Part shown: positions 1-6,641 of the stretch, piece after piece
Numbering within the stretch: the stretch's first letter is position 1
Layout of the letters: every line of letters starts with the position of its first letter
DNA from: Ramlibacter pallidus
GTDB lineage: Bacteria; Pseudomonadota; Gammaproteobacteria; Burkholderiales; Burkholderiaceae_C
DNA length: 64,000 nt
Assembly: GCF_015070875.1 (NCBI RefSeq)
Contig: NZ_JADDIV010000004.1
Coordinates: 186,001-250,000, forward strand
Direction: 5' to 3'
The notes under the pieces: model-generated
Databases searched by the model: none
Seen by the model: only the letters and a program-made list of their open reading frames with translations
Told to the model about the DNA's origin: nothing
Translations under genes and position numbers: made by a program

Positions 1-1
1 G

Positions 2-526
2 GCCGACTACGCCAAGGGCATCAAGGTCGGCGACGGCCTGGCCGAAGGCACGCAGATGGGCCCGCTGGCCAACCCGCGCCGCGTGACGGCGATGGCGGAG
101 CTGCACGAGGATGCCGTGAAGCACGGCGCGCAGGTGCTCACGGGTGGCAAGCGCATCGGTGACGCGGGCAACTTCTGGGAGCCGACCGTGCTGGTCGACG
201 TGCCGCTGGAAGCGAAGATGTTCAACGACGAGCCCTTCGGCCCGGTGGCCGGCATCCGCAGCTTCAACAAGCTGGAAGAAGCCATCGCCGAAGCCAACCG
301 CCTCTCGTTCGGCCTGGCCGGCTACGGCTTCACGAAGTCGCTGAAGAATGCCGACCTGCTGACGCGCCGCGTGGAAGTGGGCATGCTGTGGATCAACATG
401 CCCGCCATGCCCAGCGCCGAGATGCCCTTCGGCGGCATCAAGGATTCGGGCTACGGCTCCGAAGGCGGCCCCGAGTCGCTGGAGGCGTACCTGAACGTGC
501 GCTCGGTCGCGGTGATGAACGTCTGA
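2..526 (+). CDS. NAD(P)-dependent aldehyde dehydrogenase, 3' part only
   Basis: The reading frame is open from the window edge, so the N-terminus and catalytic cysteine region lie outside. What is visible is the C-terminal third of an aldehyde dehydrogenase: the segment [11 protein letters not shown], then a Rossmann-like stretch [11 protein letters not shown], and the family's C-terminal signature [16 protein letters not shown] about 35 residues before the stop. The family oxidises aldehydes to carboxylic acids with NAD(P)+. The substrate cannot be read from this fragment; the closing residues look like the succinate-semialdehyde/benzaldehyde dehydrogenase branch, which is a weak inference. 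Transcription probably ends at the hairpins immediately downstream. Confidence 0.93.
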   Translation, partial: ADYAKGIKVGDGLAEGTQMGPLANPRRVTAMAELHEDAVKHGAQVLTGGKRIGDAGNFWEPTVLVDVPLEAKMFNDEPFGPVAGIRSFNKLEEAIAEANRLSFGLAGYGFTKSLKNADLLTRRVEVGMLWINMPAMPSAEMPFGGIKDSGYGSEGGPESLEAYLNVRSVAVMNV

Positions 527-544
527 CGCGCCCCGTCGCGCAAC

Positions 545-580
545 GCCCCGTGATTCCCGCGCAGGCGGGAATCACGGGGC
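545..580. repeat. Perfect 16-bp palindromic repeat (REP-like)
   Basis: A 16-bp stem (545-560 with 565-580) closes a 4-nt GCAG loop. The core ATTCCCGC...GCGGGAAT recurs near 40775-40790 and 41141-41160, so this looks like a dispersed palindrome. It could also act as a first, U-poor termination hairpin after the aldehyde dehydrogenase gene. Confidence 0.75.
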
Positions 581-586
581 ATCAGG

Positions 587-610
587 AAGGCCGCCGCGAG
601 GCGGCCTTTT
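587..610 (+). terminator. Rho-independent terminator
   Basis: Stem AAGGCCGCC / GGCGGCCTT with loop GCGA is followed by further T residues. It lies between the stop codons of the aldehyde dehydrogenase (rightward) and the GNAT gene (leftward), so it may serve both. Confidence 0.8.
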
Positions 611-623
611 CCGTTGCAGCGGC

Positions 624-932
624 TTATGCCACCAGCTCCCCGTAGTCCTTCTGGTGCTTCTCGATGAACTTCGCGATGAAGGGGCACTGCGGCACGGCCT
701 TGCGGCCGCTGCTCCTGACGTCGTCGAGGGCCAGCGCCGCGAGTTTGGAGCCCAGGCCCTGGCCTTCGAACTGCGGCTGCACCTCCGTGTGCGTGAACCG
801 CACCGCGTTGCCTTCCAGCCGGTAGGCGGCGATGGCGGCGAGTTCGCCGTCGATGCGCAGCTCGTACTGCGCGGCCCCGCTGTTGTGCTTGAACTCCGGC
901 GTGGCGCCCGTGGCTTGCTGTTGCTGCTTCAT
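624..932 (-). CDS. GNAT-fold N-acetyltransferase, YidJ/COG2388-like
   Basis: A 102-residue protein starting MKQQQQ. It has the compact single-domain architecture of COG2388: an N-terminal beta strand pair (YELRIDGELAAIAAYR), a central FTHTEVQPQFEGQGLGSKL segment matching the acetyl-CoA pyrophosphate-binding motif (Q-x-x-G-x-G), and the C-terminal CPFIAKFIEKH typical of this small family. The acceptor substrate of these proteins is unknown. The start was chosen because the domain begins at about residue 20 and no homologous residues lie upstream. It converges on the aldehyde dehydrogenase gene. Confidence 0.85.
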   Translation of the reverse strand: MKQQQQATGATPEFKHNSGAAQYELRIDGELAAIAAYRLEGNAVRFTHTEVQPQFEGQGLGSKLAALALDDVRSSGRKAVPQCPFIAKFIEKHQKDYGELVA

Positions 933-1000
933 GCCGCCATGTTGCCGCAAACCCGGCGCGCCGTGGCCCCGCCCAGGCGGCTTGTGGCTAGCATCGGCGC

Positions 1001-1093
1001 ATGGCCACCCAACCCCCGCCCGAGCCGCTGCCGCCCCTGTCTCCGCCGACCAACCCGCCCGGCGGCCCGAAGCCGATGCCCGAGCCGATGTAG
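1001..1093 (+). CDS. Possible 30-residue proline-rich small protein
   Basis: ATG at 1001 opens a 30-codon frame, MATQPPPEPLPPLSP..., about 40% proline, ending at TAG just before the convergent gene at 1103. There is no clear Shine-Dalgarno. Proline runs can arise by chance in GC-rich DNA, so this is only a candidate. Confidence 0.25.
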   Translation: MATQPPPEPLPPLSPPTNPPGGPKPMPEPM

Positions 1094-1102
1094 CCGCCGG
1101 CC

Positions 1103-1303
1103 TCAGTGCGGCACGGGCTCGATCGCCGGCACGGACAGCTCCCGCCCGACCATCGCACGGGCGTACAGGTAGTTCAGGCGCGCCTGCTCGCTGAGCCCGT
1201 CGAGGTCGACGCGGCCATGGCGGTCGCAGGGAAAGGCGAACCCCCTGCCGTCGAACAGGGAGCGGAAGCACAGCTGGAATGCGGTCGTCGTTGCCTGGGA
1301 CAT
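1103..1303 (-). CDS. Conserved small hypothetical protein (66 aa)
   Basis: Starts MSQATTTAFQ with a strong ribosome binding site (AGGAGGTG, 5 nt before ATG on the minus strand). The sequence LCFRSLFDGRGFAFPCD and LSEQARLNYLYARAMVGRE resembles short uncharacterised proteins I recall from Burkholderiales. No signal peptide or membrane segment is visible. Function unknown. It lies downstream of intI in the same orientation, separated by about 100 bp. Confidence 0.75.
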   Translation of the reverse strand: MSQATTTAFQLCFRSLFDGRGFAFPCDRHGRVDLDGLSEQARLNYLYARAMVGRELSVPAIEPVPH

Positions 1304-1403
1304 GTCACCTCCTGCGTCCTGGGGCTCTTCCACCTTCAACGCGGCAGGCGGGAAGGCGGGCGACGCCGCGCTGCAAAGCTGCAGTGAAGACTGTGACGCC
1401 GGA

Positions 1404-2411
1404 CTACGGGGTGGGCGCGGGCAGTGCGTCGAGCGGGCTGGCGGTGCCGCCCGCGGCGACCTTGAGGACGTGCGTGTAGATCATCGTGGTGCTCACGTCG
1501 CTGTGGCCGAGGAGCTCCTGCACGGTGCGGATGTCCGTCCCGGCCTGGAGCAGGTGCGTGGCGAAGCTGTGTCGCAGGGTGTGGGCGGAGACCTTCTTCT
1601 GGAGGCCGGCGCGCGCCGCGGCGGCCTTGATGGCGCGCTGCAGGCGCTCTTCGTGCAGGTGGTGCCGGCGCACCTCGCCAGTGGCGGGGTCGGTCGACAT
1701 CGCGGGCGAGGGAAAGACCCAGAACCAACCCCAGCTCTGCCCGACCTTCGGGTACTTGAGTTCCAGCGCGTGCGGCACCTGCACGCCGCCCTGTTCGCGC
1801 AGTCGGTCGGTCTCCCAGACGCGGCGGGCGGCGGCGACTTGCGCCCCGAGCGCCGCGGCGAGCGAGCGCGGAAGCATCACCACGCGGTCCTTCCGCCCCT
1901 TGGCTTCGCGAACGACGACCACGTTGCGGTCGAAGTCGACGTCCTTCACGCGCAGGCGCATCGCCTCCATCAGGCGCATGCCCGTGCCGTAGAGGAGCCG
2001 CGCGACCAGTCCCATTTCGGGATCGAACGCCGCCAGCAATGCCGCGACCTCGCCATGCGCGAGGACAGCGGGAATGCGCCGCGCCGGTGCGGGACGCTGC
2101 AATGCCGTCATCCAAGGAAGTTCCATCCCGAGGACCTCCTTGTAGAGGAACAGGATGGCGCTGAGGGCTTGGCCGTGCGTGGCCGCGGAGACGTGTCGCT
2201 GGGTGGCCAGCATGGTCAGGAACGCCTCGACCTCCGGTGCTCCCATGTCGCGCGGATGCCGCATGCCGTGCCACCGGATGAAGAAGCGCACCCAGTACAC
2301 ATAAGCCTTCTCCGTGCGGAGGCTGTAGTGCAGATAGCGCAGGCGTTCCCGCAGCTGCACGAGCAGGCGCGGTGCCTGCGGCGGCACGTCGGTGGACGCT
2401 GCGGCAATCAT
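1404..2411 (-). CDS. intI: Integron integrase (tyrosine recombinase)
   Basis: A 335-residue recombinase that would catalyse attI x attC and attC x attC exchange on folded single-stranded attC. The N-terminal SAM-like domain (about 14-105) contains the LRERLRYLHYSLRTEKAYVYWVRFFIRWH block. The catalytic domain carries R146 (LLYGTGMR), K171 in EAKGRKDR, H277 and R280 (SAHTLRHSFATHLL), H303 (LGHSDVS) and nucleophile Y312 (MIYTHV). The extra integron-specific helix region between the K and H motifs is present (about 213-255, KYPKVGQSWGWFWVF). These residue numbers equal those of class 1 IntI1. All catalytic positions are intact, so the enzyme looks functional. The gene points away from the cassettes and has a LexA box in its promoter. 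Confidence 0.97.
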   Translation of the reverse strand: MIAAASTDVPPQAPRLLVQLRERLRYLHYSLRTEKAYVYWVRFFIRWHGMRHPRDMGAPEVEAFLTMLATQRHVSAATHGQALSAILFLYKEVLGMELPWMTALQRPAPARRIPAVLAHGEVAALLAAFDPEMGLVARLLYGTGMRLMEAMRLRVKDVDFDRNVVVVREAKGRKDRVVMLPRSLAAALGAQVAAARRVWETDRLREQGGVQVPHALELKYPKVGQSWGWFWVFPSPAMSTDPATGEVRRHHLHEERLQRAIKAAAARAGLQKKVSAHTLRHSFATHLLQAGTDIRTVQELLGHSDVSTTMIYTHVLKVAAGGTASPLDALPAPTP

Positions 2412-2417
2412 CGCCCC

Positions 2418-2446
2418 TTTATACTGTATGAAAAAACAGCTTGCAA
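2418..2446 (-). promoter_or_regulatory. intI promoter with LexA (SOS) box
   Basis: On the minus strand TTGCAA (2446-2441) and TATAAA (2423-2418) are separated by exactly 17 bp. The spacer contains CTGTATGAAAAAACAG (2424-2439), a perfect CTGT-N8-ACAG LexA operator. LexA bound here would block the promoter, so intI should be induced by DNA damage, as known for other integrons. The predicted start of transcription falls at or next to the intI ATG, so the message could be leaderless. Confidence 0.85.
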
Positions 2447-2608
2447 GCGCTTGCGTTCTCCGGAAAGGCCAGCAAGACTCCTGCGAGCGGATGAGCAGAT
2501 GCCGCGACGCTTCTTATCCGGTGGTTTTATCCCGTACGGGCCAAGCTGGATTCGTGCGGGGTTCCAGGGCTCTTTTATTTGGCCCTGTGCAAAGGGAGGA
2601 AAGCCAAA

Positions 2609-2752
2609 ATGGCCAGTCGAATCATCGACTTGCAACGCGCAAGTGCCCTGTTTTATCCGGCAGGTGCGGGGTTTGGGGTGGGGCGGATGCGGTCTAAATT
2701 ACGTTATGCCGCAACCCCGTTGATGTTGGGATCCCTCTGCACGCGCAGCTAG
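2609..2752 (+). CDS. attI-spanning leader ORF (47 aa), ORF-11-like
   Basis: ATG at 2609 follows a strong Shine-Dalgarno GGGAGGA (2594-2600, 8-nt spacing). The frame crosses the recombination point (codon 32 is CGT with the cut between G2703 and T2704) and ends at TAG in cassette 1. In class 1 integrons an analogous leader ORF in attI raises translation of the first cassette. Any cassette starting TTAG... inserted here would place a TAG stop directly at the junction, a few bases before the cassette ATG. The peptide sequence itself shows no recognisable domain. Expression is inferred from the ribosome binding site. Confidence 0.5.
   Translation: MASRIIDLQRASALFYPAGAGFGVGRMRSKLRYAATPLMLGSLCTRS
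2640..2709 (+). other. attI: attI primary recombination site
   Basis: The core site GTTATGC (2703-2709) marks the left border of the first cassette, with exchange between G2703 and T2704. The preceding CTAAATTACGTT resembles the end of attI1 (CTAAAACAAAGTT). The leftward extent, where integrase direct-repeat sites would lie, is only estimated. The border is supported because TTATGC is complementary to the R'' box GCATAAC at the far end of cassette 1. Confidence 0.75.
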
Positions 2753-3166
2753 ATGCACCACGCCTCGTCCCCAGCGAAGCTCTCTTGCTGCGGTGTGGCG
2801 CGAGCTGCGAGCCTGGCATAAGCTGGCCCTTCGGCGGCCCCTTCTTAGGCAGCCGCGGTCCGTGCCAGCCGCCGCGCCTCCCTTCAAGCGCACGGCCATC
2901 CAACTCAATCGTGTGAGCGCCTCACCTTCGGTCGCCGTCGTTTCCAACGCCGTTGGATCAGTACGCCGCGACCCCTGGGAAAGCCTCAAAAGACTCTTGG
3001 CACGCACGAGTTCGGGTCACTAACAACCCCGACGCTTCCCTCTTAAAGGGCGCGTCAGTATCATGAGTTCGGTGAACTCCTCGGCGCTCGCGCATAACAG
3101 ACCGGTCGACACGGACGTACTCGCGGCGGGCCTTCGCCCGCCTATGGTCCGCCGGTCACCTTCACG
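2704..3166 (+). mobile_element. Gene cassette 1, no convincing gene
   Basis: This 463-bp cassette begins TTATGCCGCAA and ends with an 81-bp attC whose R'' is GCATAAC. It holds no frame with a good ribosome binding site or recognisable protein; a 76-codon frame at 2793-3023 is Arg/Pro-rich and looks accidental. The first 40 bases (TTATGCCGCAA..GTTGATG..) resemble the start of cassettes 7-9, so it may be a diverged member of the non-coding family. Being next to attI it is the most recently inserted or best-placed cassette, yet apparently carries no protein. Confidence 0.7.
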
Positions 3167-3172
3167 TTAGAG
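3092..3172 (+). repeat. attC site 1 (81 bp)
   Basis: R'' GCATAAC (3092-3098) and R' GTTAGAG (3166-3172). L boxes GGTCGACACGGAC and GTCCGCCGGTCACC flank a central stem CGGCGGGC..GCCCGCC. Exchange point is G3166|T3167. Confidence 0.93.
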
Positions 3173-3178
3173 CTCACG

Positions 3179-3463
3179 ATGCAGCCCTCTCAGCGACAAC
3201 TGCTCCAAATTCACCTGATCGACGCTCTCAGGCATGCCCGTCTTTGGCTAGGGATCTTGGGAGTCTTTGCCCTGGGGCTGGCCTTGCTCGCGGTCACAAA
3301 CAGTGTGGGCAATCCTGAATCTTGGTCGAGTGCGTTTCGCGCGCTCGCAGCGGCAGACTTCCTCTTGCCATATGCCGGGTGGCTGGCAGGGTTCGGAACC
3401 CTACTCCTGGCGTTGTGCGGGCTCTTGAGTGTCTTTCGTCCGAAAGTGGGCGATGAGCTCTAA
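3179..3463 (+). CDS. Cassette 2: two-helix membrane protein, unknown
   Basis: 94 residues with two predicted membrane helices (about 22-42 and 62-86) joined by a short loop, and an acidic tail ending GDEL. ATG lies 12 nt inside the cassette with no obvious Shine-Dalgarno. The stop TAA is part of the attC R'' box, so the coding sequence fills the cassette. No family recognised. Confidence 0.75.
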   Translation: MQPSQRQLLQIHLIDALRHARLWLGILGVFALGLALLAVTNSVGNPESWSSAFRALAAADFLLPYAGWLAGFGTLLLALCGLLSVFRPKVGDEL

Positions 3464-3571
3464 CAGGTCGGTCGACACGGACACGCACCGGCAGCGCGCC
3501 GCAAGGCGCGCGGGTGATTGTGCACCTCGCGGCGCGCTGCCGGTGCGTGCCGGTCACCTCCAACGTTAGAC
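3458..3571 (+). repeat. attC site 2 (114 bp)
   Basis: R'' CTCTAAC (3458-3464) complements the TTAGAG start of cassette 2. R' GTTAGAC is at 3565-3571. A long imperfect stem CACCGGCAGCGCGCCGC / GCGGCGCGCTGCCGGTG lies between. Exchange point G3565|T3566. Confidence 0.95.
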
Positions 3572-3591
3572 CGCAGAGGGACCGCCCACGC

Positions 3592-3936
3592 ATGACCGAA
3601 ACCGTAACGCTCTATCGCCCCACCGGCCCGGCGGAACTAGAACTGGTGCGCGCCAGTGGATTCAAGCGCTGGCCGCCGAGGCTGCCCGACCAGCCGATCT
3701 TCTATCCGGTTACTAATGAGGCCTACGCAGCGCAAATCGCGCGTGACTGGAACGTCAAGGCCAGTGGCTCTGGGTTCGTGACGAGGTTTCAAGTCAGAGC
3801 CGCCTTCATGTCACGCTATAAAGTTGAGAAGGTTGGCGGTGCCGCGCATACAGAGTGGTGGGTGCCGGCTGAAGACCTGGAACAACTGAATGACAACATT
3901 GTTGGCCTCATCGAAGTCGTCCAGGAGTTCAAGTGA
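3592..3936 (+). CDS. Cassette 3: crystallin-J1/ADP-ribosylation-type protein
   Basis: 114 residues starting MTETVTLYRPTGP. The pattern LYRPTGPAELELV, FPPRLPDQPIFYPV (here WPPRLPDQPIFYPV), VTRFQVRAAF and EWWVPAEDLEQLN..IVGLIEV matches a short family usually annotated ADP-ribosylation/crystallin J1, seen in many environmental bacteria. Biochemical function is not established. No signal peptide or membrane helix. The TGA stop precedes attC by 13 nt. Family assignment is from memory of the motif pattern. Confidence 0.8.
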   Translation: MTETVTLYRPTGPAELELVRASGFKRWPPRLPDQPIFYPVTNEAYAAQIARDWNVKASGSGFVTRFQVRAAFMSRYKVEKVGGAAHTEWWVPAEDLEQLNDNIVGLIEVVQEFK

Positions 3937-3949
3937 AGGCGACGCTGCG

Positions 3950-4063
3950 GTCTAACAGGTCGGTCGACACGGACACGCACCGGCAGCGCGCCGCAAGGCG
4001 CGCGGGTGATCGTGCACCTCGCGGCGCGCTGCCGGTGCGTGCCGGTCACCTCCAACGTTAGAC
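3950..4063 (+). repeat. attC site 3 (114 bp)
   Basis: R'' GTCTAAC (3950-3956), R' GTTAGAC (4057-4063). Nearly identical to attC 2, differing at a few positions. The extended match GCGGTCTAAC to cassette start GTTAGACCGC spans 10 bp. Exchange point G4057|T4058. Confidence 0.95.
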
Positions 4064-4066
4064 CGC

Positions 4067-4447
4067 ATGAACGGCCTCACAGTCTTTGTTCGGACCGCTT
4101 ACGCACCGGGTACGTTGGAAAAGGCGGCTCTCGAGGTGTTCAGAGCCCTCGGATTGGCGGAGCACGAGGAGCGATTGAGCTCGAACTATCCTCCTGACGA
4201 GCACTACTATGTCGGGTACGCTGAGAATGCAGTGGTCGAGGTCTTTGACATGGACGACGTCAAAGAGGGCTACCCGTATGGTGTGGCGTTTGAGACGCCC
4301 ACCTATCGAAAGGGTTCGGAGCGGTTGCCTGAAGATCTCGCTGTGCTTGTAGCCTTGCTGGCCGCGGCTCCCCTACGAGTCTTTGTTCCGGAAGGTAGGT
4401 GGTGGTCAAAGGAATGGAATGGCGGCGGGAAGGAGCATGCGGTCTAA
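4067..4447 (+). CDS. Cassette 4: hypothetical acidic protein (126 aa)
   Basis: Starts MNGLTVFVRTAYAPGTLEKAALEVF. A mixed alpha/beta soluble protein without signal or membrane segment; it ends GGGKEHAV with TAA supplied by the R'' box. The ATG is 9 nt into the cassette, leaving no room for a Shine-Dalgarno; the preceding TAG of R' is 5 nt upstream, which would suit reinitiation. No family recognised. Confidence 0.75.
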   Translation: MNGLTVFVRTAYAPGTLEKAALEVFRALGLAEHEERLSSNYPPDEHYYVGYAENAVVEVFDMDDVKEGYPYGVAFETPTYRKGSERLPEDLAVLVALLAAAPLRVFVPEGRWWSKEWNGGGKEHAV

Positions 4448-4555
4448 CAGGTCGTTCGACACGGACACGCTGCGGCAAGGCGCCGCAAGCCGTGCAGGTG
4501 AGCTTACGTCTCGCGGCGCCTTGCCGCAGCGTGCCGGTCAACTCCGACGTTAGAC
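4442..4555 (+). repeat. attC site 4 (114 bp)
   Basis: R'' GTCTAAC (4442-4448), R' GTTAGAC (4549-4555); stem CTGCGGCAAGGCGCCGC / GCGGCGCCTTGCCGCAG. Exchange point G4549|T4550. Confidence 0.95.
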
Positions 4556-4560
4556 CGCAA

Positions 4561-4833
4561 ATGAGCACGCGCGACGCATTGCTTGTTGTTGTCTGCCTCT
4601 TGGGAGGTGCGTATGGCTATCTTGGCCTGCGAGTGGGCGCGCACTTGAATGACGTCGAGAAGCGCAAGTCGCCGTCTGAGCGGTTCCTCCTCACCAGCGT
4701 GGCCTGGTCAGTGGGCACAGGTGACGAATACACCGATGAAGGCAAGCGCCTCTGCAAGATCGGCAATTGGATTCTCGTGGTGTGGATCATCACTTGGTTC
4801 ATGTGGGGACATGGAAGTGACGTTGCGGTCTAA
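4561..4833 (+). CDS. Cassette 5: small membrane protein (90 aa)
   Basis: Two hydrophobic segments: residues about 7-27 (LLVVVCLLGGAYGYLGL) and about 69-84 (WILVVWIITWFMWG), with a charged middle containing EKRKSPSERF and DEYTDEGKRLCK. The final TAA is in the attC R'' box. No family recognised; a small envelope protein is the most that can be said. Confidence 0.72.
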   Translation: MSTRDALLVVVCLLGGAYGYLGLRVGAHLNDVEKRKSPSERFLLTSVAWSVGTGDEYTDEGKRLCKIGNWILVVWIITWFMWGHGSDVAV

Positions 4834-4941
4834 CAGGTCGGTCGACTCGGACACGTTGCGGCAAGGGGCCGCACAGTGCCGTTGGAAATCATGCACCGTG
4901 CGGCCCCTTGCCGCAACGTGCCGGTCACCTTTACGTTAGAC
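4828..4941 (+). repeat. attC site 5 (114 bp)
   Basis: R'' GTCTAAC (4828-4834), R' GTTAGAC (4935-4941). The stem GTTGCGGCAAGGGGCCGCAC and its partner differ in sequence from attC 2-4 but keep length and L boxes (GTCGACTCGGAC / GTGCCGGTCACC). Exchange point G4935|T4936. Confidence 0.95.
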
Positions 4942-4947
4942 CGCAGA

Positions 4948-5265
4948 ATGAACCCCCTTCATAAATACGAATCTCAGCTTGACGAACAGGAGGCACGACT
5001 TCGTGTTGAAGGCAGCAGCATCGTTTGCGATCTTGCTGAGCCCTTTCGGGCGCCTCTTCAGCTGCTGAAGAACGGGGACTCCGTAGTGATGTACGCACGC
5101 GCGCTTGAAGCTTGCATCAAACCTGAGGCAATTCGCCCCGACTACATTGTTCAGAAGTTCGTGCGACTTGTGAATTCGGAGAATGGACTTGCGCTGAACG
5201 TCGAGGAGGTGACGTGGGAGGCGATGCTGTACTACAACCGAGGCGCTGGAGGGAAGCGGGAGTGA
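4948..5265 (+). CDS. Cassette 6: hypothetical soluble protein (105 aa)
   Basis: Starts MNPLHKYESQLDEQEARLR and ends RGAGGKRE*. It is mainly charged, with a central FVRLVNSENGLALNVEEVTWEA segment; no signal, helix repeat or metal motif. Stop TGA lies 10 nt before the attC. No family recognised. Confidence 0.7.
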   Translation: MNPLHKYESQLDEQEARLRVEGSSIVCDLAEPFRAPLQLLKNGDSVVMYARALEACIKPEAIRPDYIVQKFVRLVNSENGLALNVEEVTWEAMLYYNRGAGGKRE

Positions 5266-5275
5266 GGCGCTTGCG

Positions 5276-5368
5276 GCCTAACAGGTTGTTCGACACGGAC
5301 GCCCAGCGGCGGTCCTTCGCTTCGCTCCGGTCCTCCCCGCAGGTCGCCGGTCAACTTCGACGTTATGC
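5276..5368 (+). repeat. attC site 6 (93 bp)
   Basis: R'' GCCTAAC (5276-5282), one mismatch to the complement of the cassette start TTAGAC. R' GTTATGC is 5362-5368. The central stem (GGCGGTCCTTCGC...) is less symmetric than in other sites. Exchange point G5362|T5363. Confidence 0.88.
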
Positions 5369-5773
5369 CGCAAGCCGTAGTTGATGCGGTTTGCCTCTCA
5401 ATCGCCGCACTCGTTTTGAGCGTTCTGTCCTCCGTGGAGGCCGTGGCGCGCGCGACAGATGCCGCGGGTGACTTGAAGCCGTGAACCGCCGCTTGGCCAG
5501 CGCCAGGGCATCCTTGGGCCTGGTCGCTGGCAGTGCGCCCTGTGGTCCGGCTCTCCAACGCCGTCGGTTTGGCATCGCTTCGAGTCGTTGGCTGTCTCAA
5601 GCTGGCCTTATCGCCGGCTGTGCTCCGAGGCCACGCCGATGCTTCCCCTTCGCCGGTCACGCCGGTATCCTTGCACCCATGACTCTGAGCAGGCACTCGC
5701 ATAACAGGTCGTTCGACGCGGACGTCCTATCGGCGGGCGTTGCCCGCCTACTGTCCGCCGGTCAACTCCGACG
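5363..5773 (+). mobile_element. Gene cassette 7, non-coding family member
   Basis: 411 bp, starting TTATGCCGCAAGCCGTAG and ending with R'' GCATAAC. It is clearly homologous over its whole length to cassettes 8 and 9. Long frames exist only by reading through the attC into the next cassette, which is not how cassette genes end. I see no ribosome binding site plus confined frame, so it is probably non-coding or encodes an RNA. Confidence 0.75.
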
Positions 5774-5779
5774 TTATGC
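5699..5779 (+). repeat. attC site 7 (81 bp)
   Basis: R'' GCATAAC (5699-5705), R' GTTATGC (5773-5779), short stem CGGCGGGC / GCCCGCC. Exchange point G5773|T5774. Confidence 0.94.
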
Positions 5780-6191
5780 CGCAAGCCGTAGTTGATGCGG
5801 CTTTCCTCTCGATCGCCGCGCCGCTCTGACCGCCACGCCCTTCGTGAAAGCCGTGGCGGGCGAGACAGATCCTGGGGTGCTTTGAAGCCGTGAATCGCCG
5901 CTCGGTCAGCTTCGTGGCGTCATCAGACCTGGTCGCCCGCACTGCGCCTGGTGGTCAGGCTCCCCAGCGCAGTCCGGTTGGCGCCGCTTCGACTTGTAGG
6001 CCGTCGCAAGCTGGCTTCACCGGCGGCACTGCCCCGATGCAACGCCGATGCTTTCCCTTGGCCGCTCGCGCCGGTATTTTTGCGCACATGACTCCCAGCA
6101 GGCACTCGCATAACAGGTCGTTCGACGCGGACGCCCAAGTGCTGCCGTGCGCTTCGCGCCCGCGCCTCTCGGTCGCCGGTCAACTCCGACG
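5774..6191 (+). mobile_element. Gene cassette 8, non-coding, first tandem copy
   Basis: 418 bp. By eye it is identical in sequence and length to the following cassette 9, attC included. A GTG-initiated frame MNRRSVSFVASSD... continues through the attC into the next cassette without a stop, as in cassette 7, and is not credible as a gene. Markers shared with cassette 7 include GAAGCCGTGAA, CGCCGATGCTT and CAGGCACTCGCATAAC. Confidence 0.8.
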
Positions 6192-6197
6192 TTATGC
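6108..6197 (+). repeat. attC site 8 (90 bp)
   Basis: R'' GCATAAC (6108-6114), R' GTTATGC (6191-6197). Identical in its cassette-borne part to attC 9. Exchange point G6191|T6192. Confidence 0.94.
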
Positions 6198-6609
6198 CGC
6201 AAGCCGTAGTTGATGCGGCTTTCCTCTCGATCGCCGCGCCGCTCTGACCGCCACGCCCTTCGTGAAAGCCGTGGCGGGCGAGACAGATCCTGGGGTGCTT
6301 TGAAGCCGTGAATCGCCGCTCGGTCAGCTTCGTGGCGTCATCAGACCTGGTCGCCCGCACTGCGCCTGGTGGTCAGGCTCCCCAGCGCAGTCCGGTTGGC
6401 GCCGCTTCGACTTGTAGGCCGTCGCAAGCTGGCTTCACCGGCGGCACTGCCCCGATGCAACGCCGATGCTTTCCCTTGGCCGCTCGCGCCGGTATTTTTG
6501 CGCACATGACTCCCAGCAGGCACTCGCATAACAGGTCGTTCGACGCGGACGCCCAAGTGCTGCCGTGCGCTTCGCGCCCGCGCCTCTCGGTCGCCGGTCA
6601 ACTCCGACG
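6192..6609 (+). mobile_element. Gene cassette 9, identical tandem copy of cassette 8
   Basis: 418 bp, no difference from cassette 8 found by eye. Identity over the entire cassette including attC indicates a recent duplication, either by integrase reinsertion or replication slippage. Confidence 0.8.
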
Positions 6610-6615
6610 TTATAT
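6526..6615 (+). repeat. attC site 9 (90 bp)
   Basis: R'' GCATAAC (6526-6532), R' GTTATAT (6609-6615), the last six bases belonging to cassette 10. Exchange point G6609|T6610. Confidence 0.94.
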
Positions 6616-6641
6616 GGCAGAAGCCGCCGCGTGCTCGATCC

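Noticed and set aside
2440..2608. A Pc promoter for the cassettes
   Set aside because: Only weak hexamer pairs (for example TTCGTG-17-TTTATT) were found; not good enough to list as a feature.
1302..2723. 473-codon frame on the + strand opposite intI
   Set aside because: It is the complement of the conserved integrase, with no motif or ribosome binding site.
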